Shown here: positions 60,801-64,000 of the stretch, in pieces
Layout: every line of letters starts with the position of its first letter
Position numbering within the stretch: the stretch's first letter is position 1
Source: Cladorhizidae sp. MBARI D1340-BT2
Taxonomy: Eukaryota; Porifera; Demospongiae; Poecilosclerida; Cladorhizidae
Reading direction: 5' to 3'
DNA: 64,000 nucleotides
NCBI GenBank assembly: GCA_028752905.1
Contig: JAQNBH010000010.1
Location: 15,602,347 to 15,666,346 of the forward strand
Translations under genes and position numbers: made by a program
The notes under the pieces: model-generated
Databases searched by the model: none
What the model was told of the DNA's origin: nothing
What the model saw: only the letters and a program-made list of their open reading frames with translations

Positions 60801-62734
60801 TCACTTGCATGTGGTCATTATTTGCTGTACCATTCTTAATGGTATTGTCAGTATTCTGACACAAAATGGTATGTATGTCTCCATAATCCACCTCATTGTA
60901 TCTAACTAGATCTGATCCTAACAGTTTCTTCTGTTGTGTATCAAATGATCTGTTCAACATGGCATATTCTAGGATTGACTTGCACTTTGTGGTTAAAGTC
61001 TCTGACTTTGGTCTATCTGAATCAATCAACTCATCCAAGGACTACTTCAGACAGCAGGAAAGGGGTGTGAAGCTACCTTTTAAGTGGATGGCTCCAGAAA
61101 GTTTAGGAGATGGAATATTCTCCGAGAAAACTGATGTGGTAAATCCGTAAAAGTTAATAATAGTATTATTCAATGACAGACAAGGTGCATATATTTAGCT
61201 TAATTATTGTCAAACAGCATAATATAATAGCACTGGGCGGTGATGTAATATGTTTATGTGATAATGTAGTGGTCCTATGGTGTGACATGCTGGGAGGTGT
61301 TCAGTGCTGGAAAGAGCCCCCATGCTGGAATCAATGCAACAGATCTCTGTCCTATGCTGGAGGGTGGATACAGAATGGATAAACCTAATAATGCAGCATG
61401 CTCTGATATAATGTGAGGAAGTACATTTGCTATCATAAGTAGTACAAACTGGACTGATGTGTGAAATATCTTGCCAGTGCACTGCACTTGAAGACTGAAG
61501 TAATTCAGTTGAAATGCTGGTATCAAAATCAATTGAGCTCATTATTTAAAAAATCATTGATTTGCAGCTCTTATTTTTAACATTAGCACCCAGAACATAC
61601 CATGATATTCAGCGTAATAATAGCGCAATTTAAAATAAAATCTCTCTCCTAAATCTTGGGTACTACTTAAGGACATTCAGAAATTAAACATAAACCTCAG
61701 CATAACATGGCATTTTTATAAAGCCTAAGGTCTTGGCTATGTTCATGCTCTCTTCACATCTCAATTGGTCACATCAGTTTATCTACACTTTACCACTTGC
61801 TCTCTCCCATCAAGTCACTTTGTCTCTTCCCATGTCTATGAGCATAACCTTGTTATGATGTTATGGATCTCTACAAAATTCCGTTTTAAAGTGCTTGACA
61901 TACATATTATGAAAGCACGTCAAAATTTAAATCACTCACCCTGTTGTCAATATAATGGTGTCTCTCTCAATCACAATTTTATTATTATGCATATCTAGAC
62001 AATTGTTATTTAAATAACTCAACTTTAGTCATAATCGTCACATACAAGGCTGAATCAAGGTACGTACTGCACACTTTGTGGTGTCCCACTCTAAAGCAAT
62101 AGGCAAATTAGAACATATATTACTACCATTTACATTTAGTTTTGAATTTATTACTTTGAGAATCTCATTACAACTAGTATACTAGATGCTCTGCAATACC
62201 TCCATTATATAGAGTATAAGGTATATTCTCAAACATTCCTCCAAAGCATATTAATCCAATCAACAAGTTAATATTCTGTACAGTTAAATATGTTAGCAGC
62301 AAGACCAATACAGCTGGAGGGTGACCACCAAATGATGCAAGAAAAAAATGTCTGCTAGCATTTACTTGTGTTGTAATAGTATTATTGAACATATCAAACA
62401 GATTTCATTGGTAATATTTTCTTAACAGTTACCATGCACACAACATTGTTCCCATAAATTCAGGTATAGTGAAGTTGTACAGAAGTGTTGGGAGTTGAAA
62501 CCAGAGAACAGGCCTAACTTCAGTGAATTGGTTCCTATAGTTTCATTGCTCCTGGAGGACAATGCTGGATACACGACTTTCAGTGACAGCACTATTCAGG
62601 AGCAGATTACTGCCACTGCTGATGCGGGACACATGGAGTCAACAGCTGTAGACTCTGAAGACAACAGCACCATACATAGTATGGAAACTACAGCTATCGA
62701 CAAGGATATTAAATATGTGACTTCTAAGTTTTAG
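8966..62734 (+). CDS. Receptor tyrosine kinase with a ten-module Calx-beta-like ectodomain (29-exon gene model)
   Basis: Predicted single-pass surface receptor of 1710 aa. Exons were joined by GT/AG sites and frame; lengths sum to 5133 nt with no internal stop. Residues 1-17: signal peptide. 20-65: Cys-rich segment. 66-1283: ten Calx-beta-like modules, most ending in an acidic stretch such as DDDG or GDE. About 1287-1313: transmembrane helix, then basic residues (RRK). 1314-1377: juxtamembrane. From 1378: tyrosine kinase with glycine loop GQGQYG (1378-1383), VAVK lysine K1405, alpha-C glutamate E1422, HRDLAARN (catalytic D1511), DFG D1529, activation-loop Y1542 and WMAPE 1556-1560. A C-tail of about 65 aa follows. 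The kinase resembles the Met family most in the hinge and catalytic loop. All catalytic residues are present, so it should be active. Ligand unknown; Calx-beta repeats elsewhere bind calcium or mediate adhesion, so an adhesion or recognition role is inference. Weakest point: exon 1. Confidence 0.88.
10405..10500 (+). repeat. Interspersed repeat, copy 2
   Basis: Contains the blocks GTGTAATACTAGTATCCCAC, ATGGAAGACAACC, TGATGAGGTGGTGCACT and AGGAAGTTTGAGGTT. These match the reverse complements at 13845-13925 and 17602-17710 closely and copy 1 less closely. Confidence 0.65.
11190..11270 (-). repeat. Partial copy of the small inverted-repeat element (MITE)
   Basis: Shares the 'attcctga...agagcatctag...gaaac.tcgag...tcgagaaagtcattgta' blocks, reverse-complemented, with copies at 28.7, 40.65, 54.35 and 56.8 kb. 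Confidence 0.5.
12120..13840 (+). repeat. GT-rich segmental repeat, unit A
   Basis: Order: short lead-in (the ATGATGTTCTTTTGCA block near 12220), GT array (about 12262-12842), about 630 bp of unique sequence (with TTATTTCCTATAATGCCAAT and TTCATGCAAGTAGGAAT), then a CA microsatellite (13476-13510). A block of about 165 bp follows (about 13530-13700) that is inverted relative to units B and C. The segment TTGTTCCCAATACTTCCCAT onward leads into unit B. It is the shortest and most diverged unit. Confidence 0.8.
13530..13700 (-). repeat. Inverted block within GT-rich unit A
   Basis: The reverse complement contains TTCTGCTTTCAATAAA, TTGATGTTGTT, ATGTTCTTAGTG and GCAGTTTTTGTCT. These occur in forward orientation at 17340-17480 (unit B) and 20330-20470 (unit C). 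Flanking sequence on both sides is collinear with B and C, so this is a local inversion. Confidence 0.75.
13841..17600 (+). repeat. GT-rich segmental repeat, unit B
   Basis: About 3.76 kb. A lead-in carries the reverse-oriented interspersed repeat (13845-13925). Then comes a long GT array (about 14038-16612), about 650 bp of unique sequence, a CA/AG microsatellite (about 17264-17300) and the block of about 165 bp in forward orientation. Similarity to unit C extends through irregular, non-periodic parts of the GT array, showing true duplication rather than independent microsatellite growth. Long open frames in the array are low-complexity artefacts. Confidence 0.85.
17601..20580 (+). repeat. 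GT-rich segmental repeat, unit C
   Basis: About 2.98 kb, collinear with unit B. Lead-in with the reverse interspersed repeat (17602-17710), GT array (about 17816-19600), unique segment (about 19593-20240), AG microsatellite (about 20250-20285) and the forward block of about 165 bp. Relative to B it lacks about 690 bp: the sequence jumps from the GTATGGTATGT block to the TGTTTTTGTGATGTGTGTGA block, equivalent to 14405-15090 in B. Confidence 0.85.
20590..20880 (+). repeat. Fourth, truncated GT-rich array
   Basis: A further GT-rich stretch directly after unit C, without the rest of the unit. It may be the start of a fourth unit lost by deletion. Confidence 0.6.
20951..21190 (+). repeat. Minisatellite, about 60-67 bp period, four units
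   Basis: Repeats the theme CTCTGAACTGCTGAATCAA, GGTGCCTTTAGATA, CAGATC and CAGCATTTTGC, with units beginning near 20951, 21018, 21085 and 21144. The second unit is the most diverged. Confidence 0.75.
21360..21512 (+). CDS. Receptor exon 2: Cys-rich N-terminal segment
   Basis: Residues 15-65, phase 1 to 1, between TTTCCAG and GTAAGT. It has six cysteines (VMC...DCGG...NCCDN...MECNNC). The spacing is not one I recognise; it could be a small disulfide domain capping the Calx-beta array. N-glycosylation sequons are present (NAT, NST). Confidence 0.85.
21513..24309. other. Intron 2, 5' part
   Basis: No gene seen. Contains a degenerate GGCTTCA-rich tandem stretch of about 20-bp period (about 22790-22955). 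The remainder is AT-rich unique sequence. Confidence 0.5.
22790..22955 (+). repeat. Degenerate GGCTTCA minisatellite
   Basis: About nine occurrences of (A/G)GGCTTCA or AAGCTTCA spaced by roughly 15-22 bp. Confidence 0.6.
24310..25100 (+). pseudogene. Decayed Ty3/gypsy pol remnant (RT to RNase H) in intron 2
   Basis: With frameshifts allowed it reads as reverse transcriptase: an [13 protein letters not shown]...EGAV-like block near 24330-24390, a degraded catalytic box region near 24395, and [16 protein letters not shown]...FLGKILSN near 24460-24555. RNase H-type fragments follow ([12 protein letters not shown] near 24725; LSADASFGL near 24783; KKEALALTW and ERFSDYLPS near 24900-24955). Many stops and shifts; not functional. 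No LTRs recognised. Confidence 0.75.
25101..26346. other. Intron 2, 3' part
   Basis: No gene recognised. Further short remnants of the gypsy element may continue to about 25460. Confidence 0.4.
26347..26478 (+). CDS. Receptor exon 3: Calx-beta-like module 1, first half
   Basis: Residues 66-109, phase 1 to 1. Starts [14 protein letters not shown], the strand and turn pattern that opens every later module (hydrophobic-GF-x3-Y). Flanked by CTGTAG and GTAAGA. Confidence 0.88.
26718..26918 (+). CDS. Receptor exon 4: Calx-beta-like module 1, second half
   Basis: Residues 110-176, phase 1 to 1. Contains [20 protein letters not shown], the conserved acidic stretch plus E-x-F-x-L strand of Calx-beta repeats, and ends near IIDAD. 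Confidence 0.9.
27287..27312 (+). repeat. Poly-G run (26 G)
   Basis: Uninterrupted G26 in intron 4. Length may be imprecise in an assembly. Confidence 0.9.
27520..27735 (+). CDS. Receptor exon 5: Calx-beta-like module 2, first half
   Basis: Residues 177-248, phase 1 to 1. Starts [20 protein letters not shown]. It is longer than the first halves of later modules. Confidence 0.9.
27936..28163 (+). CDS. Receptor exon 6: Calx-beta-like module 2, second half
   Basis: Residues 249-324, phase 1 to 1. [20 protein letters not shown] is a textbook Calx-beta acidic segment; it ends ICKITDND. Confidence 0.93.
28697..28865 (+). repeat. Two adjacent MITE-like copies
   Basis: ACAATAACCTTCTCAATAAT...GACTAGATGCTCTAGCC...CATCAGGAATAAT is followed at once by a second copy beginning ACAATGACCTTCTCAGTAA. 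Confidence 0.65.
28991..29583 (+). repeat. AAC/AAT trinucleotide-rich satellite (about 600 bp)
   Basis: An imperfect mix of AAC, AAT and AGC triplets. The long minus-strand frames rich in Leu, Val, Ile and Cys are artefacts of this composition. One segment (about 29380-29480) is repeated at about 29455-29560. Confidence 0.9.
31196..31576 (+). CDS. Receptor exon 7: Calx-beta-like module 3 in a single exon
   Basis: Residues 325-451, phase 1 to 1, 126 codons. Starts [17 protein letters not shown] and ends IIINDNI. This is the only module not split by a mid-module intron, and its acidic stretch is weak ([14 protein letters not shown]). Confidence 0.93.
31671..31823 (+). CDS. Receptor exon 8: Calx-beta-like module 4, first half
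   Basis: Residues 452-502, phase 1 to 1. [13 protein letters not shown]...TTGSAG is closely similar to exon 16. Confidence 0.9.
31824..32548. other. Intron 8
   Basis: 725 bp; nothing recognised. Confidence 0.5.
32549..32773 (+). CDS. Receptor exon 9: Calx-beta-like module 4, second half
   Basis: Residues 503-577, phase 1 to 1. [19 protein letters not shown] and the terminal VIKILDDDG match the Calx-beta pattern and exon 17. Confidence 0.95.
33440..33680 (+). repeat. Imperfect tandem repeat, about three units
   Basis: Repeats 'cctcaaagtaattgtgat', 'gaccattaactgta' and 'agtgaaa...gttgactcctgcaagc' with drift. Confidence 0.6.
36369..36518 (+). repeat. Perfect 75-bp tandem duplication
   Basis: The unit starting CAAAGAGAAGTCTAAGCC at 36369 is repeated exactly from 36444; no differences seen over 75 bp. 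Confidence 0.92.
38286..38429 (+). CDS. Receptor exon 10: Calx-beta-like module 5, first half
   Basis: Residues 578-625, phase 1 to 1. [16 protein letters not shown] is nearly the same as exon 12 ([16 protein letters not shown]). Confidence 0.9.
40631..40723 (-). repeat. MITE copy (reverse orientation)
   Basis: ATTCCTGATGAAGGCTACAG, CATCTAGTTAAAACATCGAG and TTGATTATTGAGAAGGCATT match the family in reverse complement. Confidence 0.65.
41148..41165 (+). repeat. Poly-G run (18 G)
   Basis: Uninterrupted G18 in intron 10. Confidence 0.9.
41395..42720 (+). pseudogene. Decayed non-LTR (LINE) retrotransposon RT remnant in intron 10
   Basis: With shifts allowed it reads as LINE reverse transcriptase: [20 protein letters not shown] near 41545; an ANY..RPVSLL-like block near 41638; a [20 protein letters not shown] segment near 41860-41915 (the YADD-containing core is not preserved); [13 protein letters not shown] near 42025-42065. 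A C-terminal [11 protein letters not shown] block lies near 42155-42190, with a weaker LPENIISL...FKK block near 42490-42545. It ends close to an A-rich run (about 42715). The jockey/CR1-type grouping is inferred from motif style only. Confidence 0.75.
42721..44066. other. Intron 10, 3' part
   Basis: Contains a TA microsatellite (42827-42857). No exon recognised. Confidence 0.45.
42827..42857 (+). repeat. TA microsatellite
   Basis: About 15 TA units. Confidence 0.9.
44067..44279 (+). CDS. Receptor exon 11: Calx-beta-like module 5, second half
   Basis: Residues 626-696, phase 1 to 1. [18 protein letters not shown]..., [19 protein letters not shown] and terminal VIILGDE. Closely similar to exons 13 and 15. 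Confidence 0.95.
44519..44659 (+). CDS. Receptor exon 12: Calx-beta-like module 6, first half
   Basis: Residues 697-743, phase 1 to 1, opening [17 protein letters not shown]. Only 239 bp of intron separates it from exon 11. Confidence 0.92.
44660..45477. other. Intron 12
   Basis: 818 bp; nothing recognised. Confidence 0.5.
45478..45681 (+). CDS. Receptor exon 13: Calx-beta-like module 6, second half
   Basis: Residues 744-811, phase 1 to 1. [37 protein letters not shown], terminal IIILGDE. Confidence 0.94.
45913..46053 (+). CDS. Receptor exon 14: Calx-beta-like module 7, first half
   Basis: Residues 812-858, phase 1 to 1. [20 protein letters not shown]; the two nearby cysteines (ECNC) are unusual among the modules. 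Confidence 0.9.
46054..47714. other. Intron 14
   Basis: 1.66 kb; no gene or clear repeat recognised. Confidence 0.5.
47715..47927 (+). CDS. Receptor exon 15: Calx-beta-like module 7, second half
   Basis: Residues 859-929, phase 1 to 1, same length as exon 11. [37 protein letters not shown], terminal YILDNDG. Confidence 0.95.
47928..49711. other. Intron 15
   Basis: Contains the minisatellite at 48860-49236; otherwise nothing recognised. Confidence 0.5.
48860..49236 (+). repeat. Minisatellite of about 42-bp units
   Basis: Tandem copies of CTCATCAGTAGACTTTCCTC, CTGTAGTTTATGGCTGCTCT and ACC, alternating with a shorter variant lacking the GTAGTTTATGG part. About ten units. Confidence 0.9.
49712..49867 (+). 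CDS. Receptor exon 16: Calx-beta-like module 8, first half
   Basis: Residues 930-981, phase 1 to 1. [13 protein letters not shown]...TVTGSAG closely matches exon 8 and is the most canonical module opening. Confidence 0.92.
49868..51810. other. Intron 16
   Basis: 1.94 kb; a short CATT-rich stretch (about 50545-50600) and no coding sequence recognised. Confidence 0.5.
51811..52035 (+). CDS. Receptor exon 17: Calx-beta-like module 8, second half
   Basis: Residues 982-1056, phase 1 to 1, same length as exon 9. [19 protein letters not shown] and terminal VIYILDDDG are near-canonical Calx-beta. Confidence 0.96.
52114..52254 (+). CDS. Receptor exon 18: Calx-beta-like module 9, first half
   Basis: Residues 1057-1103, phase 1 to 1. 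[20 protein letters not shown]. The preceding intron is only 78 bp. Confidence 0.9.
52255..52885. other. Intron 18
   Basis: 631 bp, AT-rich; nothing recognised. Confidence 0.5.
52886..53086 (+). CDS. Receptor exon 19: Calx-beta-like module 9, second half
   Basis: Residues 1104-1170, phase 1 to 1. [20 protein letters not shown] and terminal IYILDDEG; the usual acidic stretch is partly neutral (VNDN). Confidence 0.93.
53301..53447 (+). CDS. Receptor exon 20: Calx-beta-like module 10, first half
   Basis: Residues 1171-1219, phase 1 to 1. [20 protein letters not shown]. Confidence 0.9.
53646..53988 (+). CDS. Receptor exon 21: diverged module 10 end, transmembrane helix, start of cytoplasmic region
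   Basis: Residues 1220-1333. A membrane-proximal beta-rich segment ([17 protein letters not shown]...) lacks the acidic DDDG end. The hydrophobic helix, about 1287-1313, runs [20 protein letters not shown] and onward, followed by the stop-transfer cluster RAVRRKIK. It ends phase 2, the first departure from phase 1. Confidence 0.95.
53989..54490. other. Intron 21
   Basis: Contains a MITE copy (about 54330-54402). Confidence 0.6.
54330..54402 (+). repeat. MITE copy
   Basis: TCTCAATAATCAACTTGAAT, CATTTCGGCTAGATGCTCTA and GACTTCATCAGGAATA match the family. Confidence 0.65.
54491..54513 (+). CDS. Receptor exon 22: 23-nt microexon, juxtamembrane
   Basis: Residues 1334-1341 (RSSFDKDP), phase 2 in, phase 1 out, between GTCCTAG and GTATAA. 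Exon 21 cannot splice directly to exon 23 without a frameshift, so this microexon is required for a full-length receptor. It is serine/acidic-rich and may be a phosphorylation segment (inference). Confidence 0.78.
54584..54697 (+). CDS. Receptor exon 23: juxtamembrane and kinase start
   Basis: Residues 1342-1379. A single tyrosine (LRTYRV), then [10 protein letters not shown] leading into the glycine loop. Phase 1 to 1. Confidence 0.93.
55006..55092 (+). CDS. Receptor exon 24: kinase N-lobe, glycine loop and ATP lysine
   Basis: Residues 1380-1408. Completes [11 protein letters not shown] and carries VAVKTLK with K1405. Flanked by CTCAG and GTGTGT. Confidence 0.97.
55144..55367 (+). CDS. Receptor exon 25: kinase alpha-C helix to hinge
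   Basis: Residues 1409-1483. LLEECSRM with probable salt-bridge E1422; [13 protein letters not shown]; hinge [17 protein letters not shown], close to Met-family kinases. Ends phase 0. The intron before it is only 51 bp. Confidence 0.96.
55448..55551 (+). CDS. Receptor exon 26: kinase catalytic loop
   Basis: Residues 1484-1517. [18 protein letters not shown] then [10 protein letters not shown], with catalytic D1511 and the AAR signature typical of receptor tyrosine kinases. Ends phase 2. Confidence 0.97.
55668..55936 (+). repeat. Minisatellite, five units of about 46-59 bp
   Basis: Units start GAATAATAGCCTGACCAATA and end CATGCATATGTAACAT; some carry an extra AAATATTATGAC segment. Confidence 0.88.
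56800..56936 (+). mobile_element. Complete MITE, about 137 bp, nearly full-length inverted repeat
   Basis: The left half AATAACTTTCTCAATAATTA...TTGTATTCTCTCGAGGTTTC is mirrored by the right half TCGAAAGGTTGAGAGAATAC...GTTGATTATCGAGAAGGTTA. Partial relatives lie at 11.2, 28.7, 40.65 and 54.35 kb. Confidence 0.75.
57400..60050 (+). pseudogene. Decayed Ty3/gypsy retrotransposon (protease end, RT, RNase H, integrase) in intron 26
   Basis: Fragments in canonical gypsy order. A protease-end motif like P-LLGR lies near 57430-57465. RT N-part: [20 protein letters not shown] near 57705-57765 and [10 protein letters not shown] near 57843-57875. RNase [13 protein letters not shown]...[10 protein letters not shown] near 58555-58640. 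Integrase: [18 protein letters not shown] near 59100-59155, [13 protein letters not shown] near 59463-59500 and a C-terminal [18 protein letters not shown] near 59767-59820. Most of RT after LNMSQAY is missing where a ~640-bp terminal-inverted-repeat element sits. Many stops; not functional. Confidence 0.85.
57890..58533. mobile_element. Non-autonomous TIR element inserted in the gypsy remnant
   Basis: Left end GGCCGGTCCAAACTG and right end (reverse complement) GGCCTGTCCTCACTG form imperfect inverted termini. It interrupts gypsy pol between RT and RNase H. No clear target duplication seen, and neighbouring gypsy sequence has been lost; superfamily unassigned. Confidence 0.5.
60051..60972. other. 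Intron 26, 3' part
   Basis: 922 bp; nothing recognised. Confidence 0.45.
60973..61138 (+). CDS. Receptor exon 27: kinase DFG, activation loop and APE
   Basis: Residues 1518-1573. [13 protein letters not shown] with D1529, a single activation-loop tyrosine Y1542 (KDYFRQ), [12 protein letters not shown] and SEKTDV. Phase 2 in, phase 0 out. Confidence 0.97.
61270..61412 (+). CDS. Receptor exon 28: kinase C-lobe
   Basis: Residues 1574-1620. Begins [20 protein letters not shown] (conserved DVWS-GV-WE motif) and continues [10 protein letters not shown]. Phase 0 in, phase 2 out. Confidence 0.97.
61413..62463. other. Intron 28
   Basis: 1.05 kb; nothing recognised. Confidence 0.5.
62464..62734 (+). 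CDS. Receptor exon 29: kinase end, C-terminal tail and stop
   Basis: Residues 1621-1710. [20 protein letters not shown] closes the kinase. The acidic, Ser/Thr-rich tail contains two tyrosines (GYTTF and KYVTSKF) that could be docking sites. TAG at 62732-62734. Confidence 0.97.
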
Positions 62735-62776
62735 TATGTATACTGCTAGTTTTAAAAGATTTAGATCGTAATAATG

Positions 62777-62782
62777 ATTAAA
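62777..62782 (+). promoter_or_regulatory. Possible polyadenylation signal of the receptor gene (ATTAAA)
   Basis: The commonest variant hexamer, 42 nt after the stop codon. No AATAAA on this strand was noticed nearby. Confidence 0.3.
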
Positions 62783-62908
62783 AAATTACTAAACCAGAGC
62801 TAGAACTTTTTTTTGGTTAGTTTTAGTCATAGCCATAAGTAGTTACTGATGGACTTGTATCTATAATGTTGTTTTTTGTATTTCCCATGTGAATCTTGCT
62901 GTTGATTT

Positions 62909-62914
62909 TTTATT
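62909..62914 (-). promoter_or_regulatory. Possible polyadenylation signal of a convergent gene (AATAAA)
   Basis: AATAAA on the minus strand, 33 nt downstream of the stop of the candidate minus-strand terminal exon. Confidence 0.35.
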
Positions 62915-62947
62915 GCACTGGATTATCCTTCAGTGAGTTTGTAATAA

Positions 62948-63040
62948 TTATTGTAATGCTACCATGGCATTAACAGAAGGGTGATCTCTGAGAGCTGCTA
63001 AAGCTGTTCCACCATAAGAACTGATAAGGTTCAACAACGC
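62948..63040 (-). CDS. Candidate terminal exon of a convergent minus-strand gene
   Basis: Reads ALLNLISSYGGTALAALRDH then PSVNAMVALQ and TAA. It follows a possible acceptor (AATAAACAG) and is followed by AATAAA. The frame is also open a little further upstream (to about 63076), so the acceptor could instead be a TAG near 63080. The peptide looks like real protein but I do not recognise a family, and no upstream exon was identified before the window end. Confidence 0.33.
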   Translation of the reverse strand, partial: ALLNLISSYGGTALAALRDHPSVNAMVALQ

Positions 63041-63480
63041 CTGTTTATTCAATTTTATCACATCCCAAATTTTCTAGCTTCTTCCCTTGAAAGAGAGCTC
63101 TGAACATTGCAGTATTTGTATTTTATGAAAAATCGATAAATCTAATCTTACTCTCCATCTTTCAACCAATTTACATTGGATTAAATCTACTGCATGTTAA
63201 TGGCAGGTAAAATGGAAATTGTCCAAGATAAAACTCGATACAATTCAATAATCAAAATTTGAATTTACTCCTAGTTTGATGAAATAATGAAGAACTGGAT
63301 CAGCACCATAAAGAACTCAAACTGAGTTGAGTGGGCTCTATATATGCATGATTATTATTTTTACCAATGTTCCATTATAAGCCCTGTGTGCTTAAATCCC
63401 ATCTCGGCTGGCAGTTGCAAAACTGATATTTAGAAATATGATGCTTCACTTTGGTTGATGAGAGTGAGGCTAACTCTTAG

Positions 63481-63513
<33 letters not shown>

Positions 63514-63766
63514 GGGGGGGCACACACAAGATGGACACATTTACCTTCTCCTACTTATCAAGTGGCACTAGTGAGCAGAGAGAGTTACTGCACTGAAGGA
63601 GGTGACGAAGATGATACAAAGTGGCAACGCTACCGAGAAGATTTCTCTGGCTTAACTTTTTGGAGTTGAATTAAATATTATATTTACCAGGGGGGACTAC
63701 AATTTCATTACATTATATTAACACAAAACTATTAGTTTGTACCAGGACTTATAATGGAACATTGGT
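63041..63766. other. 3' flanking region
   Basis: No confident gene. A TTG microsatellite lies at about 63480-63513, next to a G-run. A short open frame after it is not recognisable. Confidence 0.45.
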
Positions 63767-64000
63767 GAAAATAATAATAATAATAATAATAATGATAATA
63801 ATAATGATAGTAATAATAATAATAATAGTAATAATAATAATAATAGTAATAATAATAGTAGTCATAATAATAGTAATAATAATAGTAATAATAATAGTAA
63901 TAATAATAGTAATAATAATAGTAATAATAATAGTATATAATAATAGTAGTAGTAATAATAATAGCAATAATAATAGTAATAATAATAGTAATAATAATAG
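63767..64000 (+). repeat. AAT/AATAATAG microsatellite running to the window edge
   Basis: Imperfect (AAT)n with regularly spaced AG interruptions, giving a 9- to 12-bp higher-order pattern. Confidence 0.92.

Noticed and set aside
63749..63967. Ile/Thr-rich minus-strand frame
   Set aside because: Direct translation of the AAT microsatellite.
1..64000. CRISPR arrays, operons, tRNA or rRNA genes
   Set aside because: None seen; the tandem repeats lack regular spacers and the genome is eukaryotic in structure.

Overview
The window looks like nuclear DNA of an animal: AT-rich, intron-rich, and full of decayed transposons, microsatellites and minisatellites, with no bacterial-style gene packing. 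The one large host gene joins a ten-unit Calx-beta-like ectodomain to a tyrosine kinase. That combination, with short exons and small introns in places, suggests an early-branching metazoan, most likely a demosponge. The organism assignment is inference and was not checked against any database.

Region 1 (1-8965) is a mobile-element graveyard. It opens with the 3' half of a Ty3/gypsy-class retrotransposon whose integrase end lies upstream of reverse transcriptase and RNase H (the unusual Gmr1-like gene order), followed by a probable LTR. A ~680-bp palindromic element flanked by TTAA follows. Its right arm is split by a 2.6-kb pogo/Tigger element with perfect TA duplications, a frameshifted transposase and a divergent small ORF resembling a HIRAN domain.

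Region 2 (8966-62734) is a single + strand gene that I could assemble into 29 exons. All splice phases agree, giving 1710 codons plus stop with no internal stop. The predicted protein is a type I receptor: signal peptide, short Cys-rich segment, ten Calx-beta-like repeats, one membrane helix (about residues 1287-1313), juxtamembrane region, and a complete Met-like tyrosine kinase with intact catalytic residues. Every extracellular intron is phase 1, so the modules are symmetric units that can be duplicated without changing frame; exons 10-15 look like three copies of one two-exon cassette.

Its introns hold most of the repeats. Intron 1 (12.35 kb) carries a tandem triplication of GT-rich segments. 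Introns 2, 10 and 26 carry decayed gypsy, LINE and gypsy elements respectively. Several introns contain copies of a small inverted-repeat element (MITE).

Region 3 (62735-64000) is the 3' flank. It holds a possible terminal exon of a convergent minus-strand gene with its own AATAAA, then TTG and AAT microsatellites to the window edge.
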